Source of the DNA: Prunus persica
Lineage: Eukaryota; Streptophyta; Magnoliopsida; Rosales; Rosaceae
Reading direction: 5' to 3'
DNA length: 64,000 nucleotides
Assembly: GCF_000346465.2 (NCBI RefSeq)
Contig: NC_034015.1
Span: 312,506-376,505 of the forward strand
Position 1 is the first letter of the stretch; every line of letters begins with the position of its first letter. Positions 48,360 to 59,378 of this stretch are shown here, one piece after another. The translations under genes and the position numbers were made by a program. The notes under the pieces are model-generated. The model saw nothing but the letters and a program-made list of their open reading frames with translations, was not told the origin of the DNA and searched no databases.

Positions 48360-48443
48360 TGGGTATAGCCGGCCGGCTAGAGTATGGCGTGCGGCTATAC
48401 TGTTGGAATATTCTATTTATAGCCACGTGGCTATACCCATTGA
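48356..48443. repeat. Palindrome block with variant cores
   Basis: ATGGGTATAGCC (48359-48370) and GGCTATACCCAT (48429-48440) form an inverted pair around the block. Inside are TAGCCGGCCGGCTA (48366-48379, core GGCC), a degraded GTATGGCGTGCGGCTATAC (48382-48400), and a perfect 18-bp TATAGCCACGTGGCTATA (48418-48435, core ACGT, which creates a CACGTG G-box). Confidence 0.9.
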
Positions 48444-51340
48444 ATATATATATTTTTTAATTACTTTAATTAGTTGTTATATTTTAATTATAATTTACTT
48501 AGTGAATAATTAGTATTTAAAATTTTTAGTAGATTTTATTTTTATTGAATAATATGCGAGTATTTTGTGTATAATACGTGAATTTTTTGTGTATTATTGA
48601 AAATTTTGTAAAAGAACACATGTATTGAAGATGAAAAATAAGTGCGTCTGTGTACAATACGTGTATTATATATTTACTTTTCAAAAATACTCATTTTACC
48701 TAGTTTTTAAGATGTATACAGAAAATGGAAGTATTATTTAAAAATTCTTATGTACGTGCATAATACGAGTATTAAACAGAAAAATGCTAAATTATTTATA
48801 CATTGTTGAAATAAAAAAGTTCATTGACAGCAAATTAAATTTTGGCCCAAGTTTAAAGAAGTTGGGCCCATAGATAAAATGGTTTTGTGGACTTGTTGCT
48901 AAATTGGTTTAGGCCCAAATGAATTAATATTAATATTTTTACAAGAAAATATTAAGCAGTAACAGAACATGTACGTTGAGGAGTGACTGAAAATGGGAAG
49001 TTACTCCCACCCATATAGTACGTGAGGCGATAACTGACTCCATTATGTCAGTTCCTCTTGGTCTATAAAAAGGGACCAAAGGATGCAAAAAAAGGGGGGA
49101 CGACGAAGAAGAAAAAAAAGTACCAAACTGCTGCAGAAATCCATAGGAAGGAAAAAAAAAAGAACACATCGAACTGTTGCATAAATCCAAAGAATAGAAG
49201 CAAGCAAAAGACATACGAAGCTCTGTCACAATACCATTGAGAAGGTATAAACAAATTCATTTGAGTATCCTTTTATGTACAATTGACTTGCAGGTAAAAA
49301 AATATGTATGTGAGGCCATTGTACAGAAGCCTGAACTTCCTCCATGTGTGATATCAAGAAATGTATCATATCAACGGAGACTTCAGCAGTGGAAAAATGC
49401 AAACAAATCCTCCCAAATTGGCAATAGCTGTGCTACTTACACAAAGAGAGCTCTCACAAGGACCTCTCTGTTGTGAATTACAGATGGGCTTCTGCAAGAA
49501 CCCCACTGTACAAGTGCTGTGAACACCTTGTGAGTGTCCATAGGCACATTGTGGTACTCAGAGAAGACCTTGCGAGTGTTCTTGAGTACCAAAAACAGAA
49601 AACATCAATAGTCCAGACGCTTTGTTATATGCCCAACCCACCTTCAGCAGAGCAAAATTCCAAATCTGCAAATTGGAGAAAGAACGGGTGGCAAAATGTG
49701 CTGCAAATGGAGAAAATCAATAACTCTGTTTTAGCCTCATAGATTGACATAAATAGAAGGAAATATAAAAGAAGATATTAAAAGATATGCAGAAATTAAT
49801 GATTGCCAGAAAGCTTACAGAAGTTGATGATTCACACCCATGAAGGTCACTAAGACAACACTCCTCTGCAACAAATTGCAAAAGATTCTCACTTTGTTGC
49901 TTGCAAAATATGAAGCAACTGAAACAAAACAAAGCCAGCACCTCAATTGGCAGTATGATGGTCCTCTCAAATGATATGAGTCTGCAAAAGGAAATATGCA
50001 AAGCCTTAGAAATCCCAATCAAATTGGAAAGAAAAGGATGCAGCAAAGCATCAACAAGCTAAAAAGCAAAAGAAAAATGGCTCACCAATTTCAGGCTAAG
50101 AAGCCTCCTGCGTTGCGGCTATTGAAGAACCCAAGAGCAACATAAGCCCAAAACAAAGAAGAAGAAAGGTAACAAAATTCAAAAGAGAAGAAGAGAGACT
50201 TTCCATATGAAAAAGGAGAAGTCAAAGTTAAAATGGATGCACATTTTGTGCCAGCAACTTTTCTTCAAACCAAAGTTTGGTCTTTAGACCAAAAATGAAG
50301 AAACTCGTTGCTCAAGGAAAGCCTTCCTGTCAAGTCAATACAAAACCAAAGATGAGTTTTTTATTTATTATTATTTGAAGGACTCTAAACACATAATGGG
50401 TAAAGACAAAATCCATTTTGATTGAAGTCTGCCACAAGTACAGAGGAAACAACAAAAAGCAAAAAAGAGGTCAAGCATGGATTCGTGGCTGAACTTTGGG
50501 ATTAAAAATGGGAGAAGCTTCAGCTATGAATTTGGTACTGCCAAACTCAACAAAATACACAAATAGCTCTTTGGCTTGTGCATGTTTTTTTTTTTTAGGC
50601 AAAGAAACCCAATTCGTGTTGCATATAAGGAAAAGAAACAAGAGATGGCTTACAGGACCTACGCCAAAATAAAAAGGGGTTGAGGTTATGTTATTGTGTC
50701 AGAACAAAAAAAGAGAGTTGAACGGCCAAGGAGAGACCAGCAAAGGCAAGGAAGAAGAAAAGCAAGAAAGACAGAGAAGAAAAGTAGCAAATAAAGAATA
50801 ATAAGTTTTGTACTTCCTTTGGTTCAAAAGCTCTGTTTTCTTTTGGAAAACAGACGATGCCTTTCAAATTCCAAGACTTTCAATTAATAATTTAATAGGT
50901 GATAACGTCTAACTCTGACAGAAAGAAGCAAAGGAAAGGACCAACCTTGTTTTGATGTCTCTTTGGTTTTGGCGTCTTAGATTCAAAGCTCTGAACTGAT
51001 TATGGCTAACGGGTAGCTGAAGAGATATATAAATTGGTCTAGTTTAAGTTTAAATTTGAACTACTCCAGATAAAGATGGAGGTGGCTCAGTTTGAATTGA
51101 TCTCTATTACTCCATATAGATATCGGTTTTGGTTTCAATTGGCAGCTAGCTCTCAAAGCCTTTCTGACATGGACTCTTTGATTATAGGCCCACTAATAGA
51201 AATGTTAAGGTCCGAAAACAAGTTGATGGGTTGACAAAACAAATTACCCATTAACTTTCAAAAGCCCAAAATATTTTATAGGTGGTCCAAATAAATTATG
51301 TGGTTCATGGATTAATCCTTAAAAACCATATGTGAGTAAA
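48444..51340. other. Possible non-autonomous LTR-type element and intergenic DNA
   Basis: AT-rich to about 48950. A TATA-box-like CTATAAAAAGG lies at 49062-49072, 130-230 bp before a run of short frames (49237-49742, for example MNYRWASARTPLYKCCEHLV) that match no family I know. The A-rich, purine-rich interior (49750-50900) has no coding domain. A large non-coding retroelement derivative is possible, but I could not find a pair of LTRs. Confidence 0.35.
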
Positions 51341-51850
51341 TTAATCGGCTCTTTAAAATGCCTTTTAATTTTCTTTGGACATTAACAATAAAAATGGTAC
51401 AAAACCATTCCAAATTTTCTCATGGGTCATCTACCCTGCAAATTTCAATGAGATCAAATTCAAATCTCTCAAATATACAAATTCTTTCAAAGGGTCATTT
51501 ATTCTTTGAAAGTCCAACCAAATTTTCTGAACTACGTCCGGTTTGATTCCGCCAAGGATACGTAGGCAATTTGGAAATTCAATCCAGATACGACCGCAAG
51601 CCCAAACAGAATCCCTGGTGTCCTTAACCAAATTCACCCCAAACACTTTTCCAACCACAATTCAAATTGAATCCCTGGTCCAACCACATTCATCCAAATT
51701 TCATAAAATATTTCTCATACCACAAATTCTTTCAAGGGGTCATTCATTCCTTGAAAGTCCAATCAAATTAGGTGAGAACTACAAAAGGCTTGATCCCCAA
51801 AATGGGGTATGTAGGCAGTCTAGGGTTCCCTAGATGCAGTCGTAACATCA
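51341..51850 (+). mobile_element. LTR fragment with internal duplication
   Basis: Two diverged copies of about 85 bp occur at about 51477-51560 and 51723-51812. Both start ACAAATTCTTTCAARGGGTC, contain TTGAAAGTCCAA and GAACTAC, and end in a GTAGGCA landmark. GTACGTAGG / TATGTAGGCAG motifs after a TTGATYCC element are common in plant gypsy LTRs, and a third example is at about 30570-30620. No coding part is attached. Confidence 0.55.
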
Positions 51851-52206
51851 AATCAAATTCCATTATTTATTTCATTTTTTCATATTGGAATCAAAGGGTT
51901 TTCTCTTTATAAAGTGATTATAATTAAGAGATATTTTTTATCTTGAGTGGGTCATATTCAATTAAAAATAAAAACTCCTATTTGTAAATAAGAGTGAGAT
52001 TATGTTGGGTGAATTTTTAATTTCTTTATTACACTTTTTATCTAACATACATGTAATAACTTTGGAAAAGCAAGAAATCAAAATTGGATAATAGAGACTT
52101 GGGCAATGGCCTGACAATAATGGATAATGCTCTAAATTACTCTTATCGATAAACGAAAATTATGGGAAAATAATTATATAAAAAAAAAAGACTAGAGTAA
52201 TCAAGA
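51851..52206. other. AT-rich spacer
   Basis: I see no gene or repeat in this stretch. Confidence 0.4.
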
Positions 52207-52226
52207 GTATAGCCGCGCGGCTATAC
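52207..52226. repeat. Perfect palindrome GTATAGCCGCGCGGCTATAC
   Basis: Identical to the two copies at 47.4 kb. It is followed by TATTTCTTTAAAAAAAATTA, the same oriented tail as at 53970. Confidence 0.95.
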
Positions 52227-52314
52227 TATTTCTTTAAAAAAAATTAGCTTTTTTATCACAAATGGTCCTTGATGTTTACGAAATTGTCACGAATGCTTTT
52301 TTTCGTGACATTAA

Positions 52315-52412
52315 TCTATATATATAAAGCAAAAGGTAGAGAATGGTGAAACATTGGAAATATCAGAAAATGCCCTTGGTTAATGCAAACATTAAGAATT
52401 GAAATTATTAAT
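52315..52412 (-). repeat. Dispersed repeat, copy 2
   Basis: Reverse complement matches 19212-19310 (ATTAACCAAGGGCATTTTCT in both). Confidence 0.8.
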
Positions 52413-52780
52413 TAAATGATGATAATATGGTAAATTCACACTTTTTCATATTAAAAAAATTAAAATTAAAAGAAAAATTAGATAATGGATCTTATTTTTA
52501 TGGAACACGACTACCCATTATCTTTTTTAATTCTAAAATAAATTTAAAATTTTTTTTTAAAAAAAAGCCTCTCACAAACGCTGAAGCGCGTGTGAAGAGG
52601 CTAGTAGTCCTTAACATTATGACGTTTTACCACAAATGGTCATTGTTATTAAAAATTATGTTAAGTGGCTAATGTGGAAGATAAGTAGAGCCCACATGTC
52701 CAATCATGACATGTGGATTAAAGAAATAAATATTTTTTTAATGAAAATCCATATAATAAAAAAATTAAAAATCCATTTAG

Positions 52781-52782
<2 letters not shown>

Positions 52783-52846
<64 letters not shown>
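52783..52846. repeat. (TC)n microsatellite, about 32 units
   Basis: The longest simple repeat in the window, within the nested TIR element. Confidence 0.95.
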
Positions 52847-52851
<5 letters not shown>

Positions 52852-53156
52852 TTGTCCTCTCTCTCCCTCCTCTAGCCTGTTTCTCCTCCCTGTGCTCTCT
52901 CTTTCCCTTTGTTTTTTTTTTCTTGCCTCTACAAGCTATCCCCACCCTCAACCCACGCCCGACCCCACCTTCTCCCTCTGTATATTTTGGAAAATAATCA
53001 CTTGCATAAGGCAATTCCACATATCCTTTCACACAAACATTTATTCAAACAAAACAGAGGGGTAGAGTAGAGGAGGAGAGAAAATACAGAGGGGAGAGGG
53101 TGGGGGAGTAGGGCGTGGGTTGCGGGTGGTAGTGTTTAAAAAAAACTGAGACCATT

Positions 53157-53405
53157 TTTTCTTGCAGGTGGCAGTGGATGAGAAAAAAACATAGGGAGAT
53201 TCCCAGGTTGTGGGTTATGATATACAACTATACAAATATGTACAAAATATGGGTTATATTATTTTGTATGATATACAACTAAACACTCCTTTCTCTACCA
53301 CAAAGATATAGTTTCATAACTATACATTTTCTCTACCACTGTATATCTTATATTTTTTTTCTTGCAGGTGGCAGTAGGCAAGAAAAAAACAGAGGGAGAG
53401 GGAGA
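53157..53405. repeat. 48-bp direct duplication
   Basis: TTTTTTCTTGCAGGTGGCAG starts at about 53155 and again at about 53355, each followed by a GAGAAAAAAAC-type stretch and GGGAGA. The copies are 200 bp apart. Confidence 0.7.
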
Positions 53406-53950
53406 GCACATGGAGGAGAGTGACAGAGTAGAGGGAGGGGAAAGGGAAGTTGCAAAAAAAAAAAAAAAAAAGGAGGGAATTTTCATTAAAAAAATTATTT
53501 ATTTATTTATTTAATCCATATGTCATGATGTGATTGGATATGTAGGCTCTAATTATCTTCCACGTCATACTTAACAAAATTTCTAATGGTAGGGATCATT
53601 TATGATAAAAGACCTAACATTAAGGACTATTAATGTCACAAAAAAACCTCTAAGAGGTGGTGCATTTTTGAGTCACTAAGGAACCAAGTCTATCTCCGAG
53701 TTACCAACCCTATTGTTTACTTACTTATTTTCTAAATGAATAAGTATAAGGAAAGGATCCATGGATAAAGATAGAGGGCGTATTCCTAATTGTAACTAGA
53801 CCTTAAGGGGGCAACACCAATACCCACTCGATTGGACAAAACAAGACCTGGGTTGACATCCACAAGGCAATTCCTCGAGGACAATTCGTGATAATTTCGT
53901 AAATCTCAAGGATCATTTGTGATAAAAAGCCAAAAAATTTAACAAACCGA

Positions 53951-53970
53951 ATATAGCCGCCCGGCTATAC
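53951..53970. repeat. Near-palindrome ATATAGCCGCCCGGCTATAC
   Basis: One core mismatch (GCCC) and one end mismatch break symmetry. It is followed by TATTTCTTTTTAAAAAAATT, the oriented tail seen at 52227. It lies 176 bp upstream of the ING2 start. Confidence 0.9.
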
Positions 53971-54001
53971 TATTTCTTTTTAAAAAAATTAGAAAGACCG
54001 A

Positions 54002-54019
54002 GTATCGCTGCGGCTGTAC
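54002..54019. repeat. Degenerate palindrome copy, GTATCGCTGCGGCTGTAC
   Basis: Followed by TATTTCTTTTCTTTT, so it is a decayed unit of the same family. It lies about 127 bp upstream of the ING2 start codon. Confidence 0.7.
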
Positions 54020-54109
54020 TATTTCTTTTCTTTTTTCTTTCCATGTTGAGGTTTTAAGCTAAACGACGCCGCTTGTCTGCTTTGTCCGGTTGAACAAGAG
54101 TTCGCAGGG

Positions 54110-54118
54110 AAACCCTAG
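54110..54118 (+). promoter_or_regulatory. Telo-box-like AAACCCTAG in the ING2 leader
   Basis: AAACCCTAG lies 28 bp before the ATG. It resembles the plant telo box (AAACCCTAA), often found near the start of housekeeping genes. The TBP gene has a similar AACCCTAG upstream. Confidence 0.4.
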
Positions 54119-54145
54119 ATAGCAAAAATCCCCAAACTTCCTGCG

Positions 54146-57100
54146 ATGGCAATTGCACGGACTGGAGTGTACGTCGACGACTATCTTGAATGTAAGTTGT
54201 ATTCGATAATTCAATTGGACTTGTAATTATTTATATTTTTCCACTAAAATTAGTTTGAACTGAATTTCGTATGAATTTGAATTTGCATTTGGGTTTTCAA
54301 AGACGCAAGCACATTGCCTGCTGAGCTCCAGAGGCTCCTCAACACCATCCGAGAACTCGACGAACGCTCCCAATGTAACTCCACGCTTCTTCAATTCTAT
54401 ACCTTTCTTTTTTGAATTTTTAGAGCTGTACGATTGAAAATTCTGATAAGTTGATAAATTATTGTGTTTGCAAATAAGCCATGATACACCAGACGAGGCA
54501 GCAGACTAAGTACTGTTTGGGATTGTCTTCACAGAGCTCAAAGAAATGGAACAATAACCATAGCTATAATAACAATGAAGAAGATGAAGCGGCAATTGAG
54601 AAAATCCGAAAAGAAATCGAAGCAAATCAAGATAATGCATTGAGTCTGTGTACTGAGAAGGTTTTGTTGGCGCAACAAGCTTATGACCTGGTAAGCTTCT
54701 CTTTTAACCATATTGTCTGATGTGTTTCCTTGAATTCTATCAAGTTATTCAATGGGGTGCTCAAATATTATACTTCATCTGTTACTTTTTTATTTTTTGC
54801 TATAATTGGTGGAATTCTATTATGGGTTTTTAATTGCATTTTTTATGCAATGCCAGTTCATAGTAGTCAGTTTCTGTTCTCGGACACATAATTTAACTGC
54901 CAAAAGAGTTGTTATTTAAATTGGATAATTCACATTTTTGGTGGAGCTTTCTGGGATTGCTTTATCCTAATGTAGAGAATGATTTACTTGAGGAATTTCG
55001 TATAGTGCCTTGCTTAGTTGAAAGGTCCTATTATCTGGTGGTATTGTCGCTGACATAAGCGAATATCGTGAGCTAGTTTCAAATGGTATGACATAAGCTT
55101 GATTACCATTCAACTAATATTAAGTTTGAAGAACCAGTAGGGTATCACCCCATTCTTGAATGAACAAGCCTTTCAAACATAAGTCTTTGTTAAAATTCAC
55201 TTAATGTGTTGCTAGATTCTTCTCTGTAACAATTAATGCTCCACGAGAGAACATGACAATGCATCCTAGATGGGAGTATGTAGCACCACTTTTTCAAATT
55301 AATAGTTCAATTCTTTTCTTCGTATGTGAGGCATTTCAGTCTTGCAAGGTTAGGCATAAGCCTTGAGGCATATTAATTTTTATATGTTTTAGATTGTACA
55401 TGTAGTATACCTACTCTCCCTGTATTTTTTCCTTATTTTGTGGCTTCAAATGCCTTGGGAATTTTTGAATATTTTATAATTGGAACTTACAGAAATTCTT
55501 CATGTTGTGTTTGCATCAGATAGATAGTCATGTAAAACGACTTGACGAGGATCTGAATCACTTTGCAGAAGATTTAAAGCAAGGTACATGACTTTGTGAA
55601 AGTCTACTGTTGTCCCAATAGTCCATACTATATTTTGAAGGATCAGAAACCATTCAATGAATTCTGAAACAAAAGTACTTTTAGTTATAGTCCAGTTAGT
55701 TAGGCCACTTGAAGGTAATAGGCCATGGACGAAGAAAAAGGTAGAAAAGTTAACAAAATCAAAGCTCAACTCAATTGAACTCTACTAAGCCATACTTTCT
55801 GCTCACCTATACTTAGTAGATGAGTTCTGCCATTTGGAAACCCATCAAGGAAGTCCTACCTACATTTTACTAGCCATAAACTATATCAGCCAGTTCAGGC
55901 GTCTCTGTTTGTTTTGAGGGTGCACATCTTGAAACCAATGAGTGAGAACATTTATTAACTATTTATTTATCTTATTATCTGCTTTCTATTCTCTCAGAAG
56001 GAAAAATACCACCCGATGAACCAGCAGTTCTTCCTCCATTACCTATAGTCCCTAAAAATGAAAAGCGCAAGCCTATGTATGTAACACCTCAATCAAAAAG
56101 GCTTGATTTTAGGGATAGGGACTGGGATCGAGAGCGCGATAGGGACTTTGAACTCATGCCTCCCCCAGGAAGCCATAAAAAGGACTATGCTGTCCCTGTT
56201 GATGTTGAGCAACCCATTGATCCAAATGAACCTACCTACTGCGTTTGCCATCAGGTTCTGCCTTTTCGTTACACCTTTGTTATTTTCAGTTTAAGCTACT
56301 ATTGTGCACATTACTTTTACAATTTCTTCAGTTTAAATGTTTTGAACTAAAGGAATTAACACGATTCTTCAGGTCTCTTTTGGAGATATGATTGCCTGTG
56401 ACAATGAAAATGTAAGTCCTTTTGGTTCATTCTTTATGTCTTTTTCTTTCCCTTCTGATTACCTAATTAATTATCTTTTATGCTTCTTTCTGAATAGAAT
56501 TCATCTGTACATTAAATTTAGAAGTTCGTTTGCCCCAGCTGCAAAAACAAATATTAGCATTAGTCATGAGATTTTTTTATGACAGTGCTCATAGTATTTG
56601 CATGTTAAATTGATCAGCGTTAAATCTCTTACAGAATATTTATAGTAGGATCTTCTGCATTTGTTTTCTCAAGATTTTTCCTTCTAACAGTGTAAATTAA
56701 AAGAAACTTCGAGTTTTGTGCATATATAATAGCACAAAAATGAATGGGTTACAATTCACATGCACTCTTGAAGGATCATAGGGCATAGAAACCTGAAAAT
56801 TCGCACATCCCCCTCCCTTTGAGGTGGGGGTTGTAGATCAGGCTCATAGTTACAACAGCGTATAGCTCATCTTTTTTGCTTTATGTTTAACAGTATCTTT
56901 GTTATCGCTTTCTACATGCTTGAAGTTGAAAATGTTAAGTAAATCCACATCAGCTTACTATGGAACCACTTCATATATTTAGTACTTGTAACTGGTGAGA
57001 ATATTGTGGTGTTTTCTTATTGCATAACCTTGTTTGACTACAAAGGCCGTAACAGTTCCTCAATACTCTAGCTTATTGGTTGTCATTGGCTGTAGAAAAA

Positions 57101-57293
57101 TAAAATAGACAAAGTTACTCTAGTGCAATTTGCTACTTACGTATTTGTTCTTTTATCATGTGTAATTTTTACTAATTGACAGTGCCAAGGAGGCGAATGG
57201 TTCCATTATGCATGCGTTGGGCTGACACCAGAGACAAGATTCAAGGGAAAGTGGTATTGTCCAACATGCAGACTACAACCACAAAGTCAATAA
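54146..57293 (+). CDS. PHD finger protein ING2 (inhibitor of growth family), seven exons
   Basis: ING proteins bind histone H3 trimethylated at Lys4 through a C-terminal PHD finger and work in chromatin-modifying (acetyltransferase) complexes in the nucleus. Exons are 54146-54191, 54303-54374, 54479-54690, 55520-55583, 55998-56254, 56373-56411 and 57183-57293, all with GT-AG borders and a continuous frame of 266 residues. The protein starts [20 protein letters not shown]. The ING helical domain follows ([17 protein letters not shown], then [20 protein letters not shown]). A charged, basic linker contains [20 protein letters not shown]. The PHD finger covers about residues 215-262, with zinc ligands in [22 protein letters not shown] and WYCPTCR. 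Length and sequence fit Arabidopsis ING2 (At1g54390, about 262 residues) better than ING1. No damage seen. Confidence 0.95.
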
Positions 57294-57826
57294 TTGTATG
57301 TTTTGCACAGCCTAAGTTGCTTTAATAAACCACTCGTGTTGTTTCAGTATCTTTTTCCCTAAAACTGTGGGAAGAAGGCTATGAGTCTATGACTATAATC
57401 TGTAAGGTTACGAATGTGATGGAGATGTGATCTATCAGATTCTTACCTGGATCTATTTCTTTGCTCTTCCCTCTTTAACAACTTACCCCCTTCTCCTTTT
57501 CCTGCTTTGAAGTTGCTGCTCAAATTTGATAGGTTTTATTGGGTAGATTAGATTAGAACTACTTGAAATTGAGTGAAATGCGTAAATTTTCTCTCTTTAG
57601 GAAAGCAGATGAGGTTGAGAATCATCTTGTGACATTAGTAGTGAACAAAAATTCTCGGCTTTGATTTAGTTTTTACGTCACTGTAAGTATTATCGTGGAA
57701 CAGCTTTGTAAGTAATAATGGTGGTGACACAATCTCCTTATGGATTGAGAAGAAAAATCATCATGCGTACTAAGTTAGACAAACAAAAAAATACCTTTCC
57801 AAATTCGGAATCCGGAATTTGGAATC
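57294..57826. other. ING2 3' flank
   Basis: Probable 3' UTR and intergenic DNA. No other feature seen. Confidence 0.45.
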
Positions 57827-58237
57827 TAAGGGGTATATTCAATTAAGATTTTAAAAGATTATTTTGGGATAAATAAGTCTTGTGGTATTCAATTAAGACT
57901 TTTAAATAATCTAAACAAGTCATGTGGTATTCTATTAAGACTATTACGATTTTTTTTAAAAGAGTCAAAATCTTTTGGTATTCAATCAAGACTTTAAACA
58001 AGTAACAAAAAATCTTATAGTATTCAAAAACTTGTTAATTTCGAAGGATTTTTTCAAATGCGAAATTGTGTGAGACATTTTAGTGAGACGTATCCCTATC
58101 TCAAATCCCACCCTAACCCATGAGACTTTTTTTTTTCACGTGAGATTGTTTTTTGTGCTCATCCACTTCGCCTTCTCTCAAAGCCAACTTCAACACCCAA
58201 AGCTTCACCGCCACCAGCCATCTCTGCAACTCTAACT

Positions 58238-58292
58238 GCAAACCCACTTCACCTTCTCTGCTATACATGCAAACCCACTTCACCTTCTCTGC
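58238..58292. repeat. 31-bp direct repeat pair
   Basis: GCAAACCCACTTCACCTTCT followed by CTGC occurs twice, at about 58238 and 58269, inside the TIR element. Confidence 0.8.
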
Positions 58293-58761
58293 ATATAGTT
58301 ATGATTCATGTTGTTTACTCATAGGAGGTTTGGGAGAATTTCAAGGGAAGTAACTTTTCGTCTTTTCTTTCATTTTTCCCTTTTTTTTCCTGGGAAATAG
58401 CATACAGTTCAGCCAAAGCATATTGTTACTCTATACATGTCAACTTTCTTTATGTATTTTTTTTTTTTGGAGCTTTGAGATTCAATGAAACTATCCATTA
58501 GACGAACAAGACTAGAAATTCACACACAAGATGACCAACGAGAATTTTTTATTTTTTATTTGTTCTTGTTGCCTCGATCAACATGGATACAAGAGAAAAA
58601 GAAGGCGGTAGGGGATAGAAGAGAAAATACTACCACCAAAAAAAACATAGGGCAGAAACTCCACTTGCATAGAACCACATGATATCTCATAATAGTAACA
58701 GTTCATAAGGTAACACAAGCAAGTTTCTTTTATACTATTTGAGTGGAGTTACCAGCTGTGT

Positions 58762-59378
58762 TGTAACATCCCACATTGACCAACGGAGAGGGAATGATGT
58801 GCCTTATACGTACATGCCCGCCTCCATCTAGCACAAGTCCTTTTGGGAGCTCACTGGCTTCGAAGTCATGGGAACTCCGAAGTTAAGCAAATTGAGGCTA
58901 CAGCAATCCCATGATGGGTGACCCATTGGGAAGTTGCTCTTGAGTTCCCAGAAATAAAACTGTGAGGGCAGAGAGGGGGGCCCAAAGCGAACAATATCGT
59001 GCTACAGCGGAGCCGATCCCGGGATATGACAATTTGGTATCAGAGTCACTCTACCGTGTGGTGCGAGTGTGTCAACGAGAACGTTGGGCCCCTAATGAGG
59101 GTGGATTGTAACATCCCACATCGACCAACGGAGAGGGGGTGATGTGTCTTATATGTACATGCCCGCCTCCATCTAGTACGAGGTCTTTTGGGAGCTCACT
59201 AACTTCGTAATCATGGGAACTCCAAAGTTAAGCGAATTGAGGTCAGAGCAATCCCAAGATGGGTGACCCACTGAGAAGTTGCTCGTGAGTTCCCAGAAAA
59301 AAAAAACCGTGAGGGCAGAGAAGGGGGCCCAAAGCGGAGAATATGGTGCTACGGCGGAGCCGATCTCGGGATGTGACA
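58762..59378 (+). mobile_element. Cassandra-type TRIM retrotransposon with 5S-like LTRs
   Basis: Two LTRs of 270 and 272 bp (58762-59031 and 59107-59378) start TGTAACATCCCACATYGACC and end GGGATATGACA / GGGATGTGACA. Each contains a region resembling 5S rRNA, with AACTCCGAAGTTAAGC or a variant and GATGGGTGACCCAYTGGGAA or a variant, including the 5S internal promoter boxes. The 75-bp interior begins TTGGTATCAGAGT, the binding site for initiator methionine tRNA, and ends with a purine-rich AATGAGGGTGGAT. Cassandra is the plant family defined by a 5S sequence in its LTR. The flanking five bases (TGTGT and TGTAC) match only in part. It has no coding capacity and lies inside the TIR element. Confidence 0.93.

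Larger units (their letters stand above)
52247..53935. mobile_element. Nested TIR elements between two palindrome units
   Basis: Outer inverted repeats are about 48 bp. The left (52248-52295) reads TTTTATCACAAATGGTCCTT and then TTTACGAAATTGTCACGAAT. The right arm (53883-53932) is its reverse complement with few differences. Inside is a second foldback whose arms of about 150 bp (52600-52752 and 53487-53645) share GTGGAAGATAA, CATGACATGTGGATTAAA or close variants and TTTTTTTAATGAAAATCC. Between the left arms lies copy 2 of the dispersed repeat also at 19212. The interior carries the long (TC)n tract and a 48-bp direct duplication. No transposase seen. Confidence 0.7.

Noticed and set aside
48939..51340. 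Protein-coding gene behind the TATA-like box at 49062
   Set aside because: Short frames only, no family resemblance, A-rich interior; left as a possible non-autonomous retroelement.
58860..58950. 5S rRNA gene
   Set aside because: The 5S-like sequence is diverged, occurs twice, and lies in LTRs of a Cassandra element with a tRNA primer site between them.
59033..59046. tRNA-like TTGGTATCAGAGT
   Set aside because: It is the primer-binding site of the Cassandra element, not a tRNA gene.
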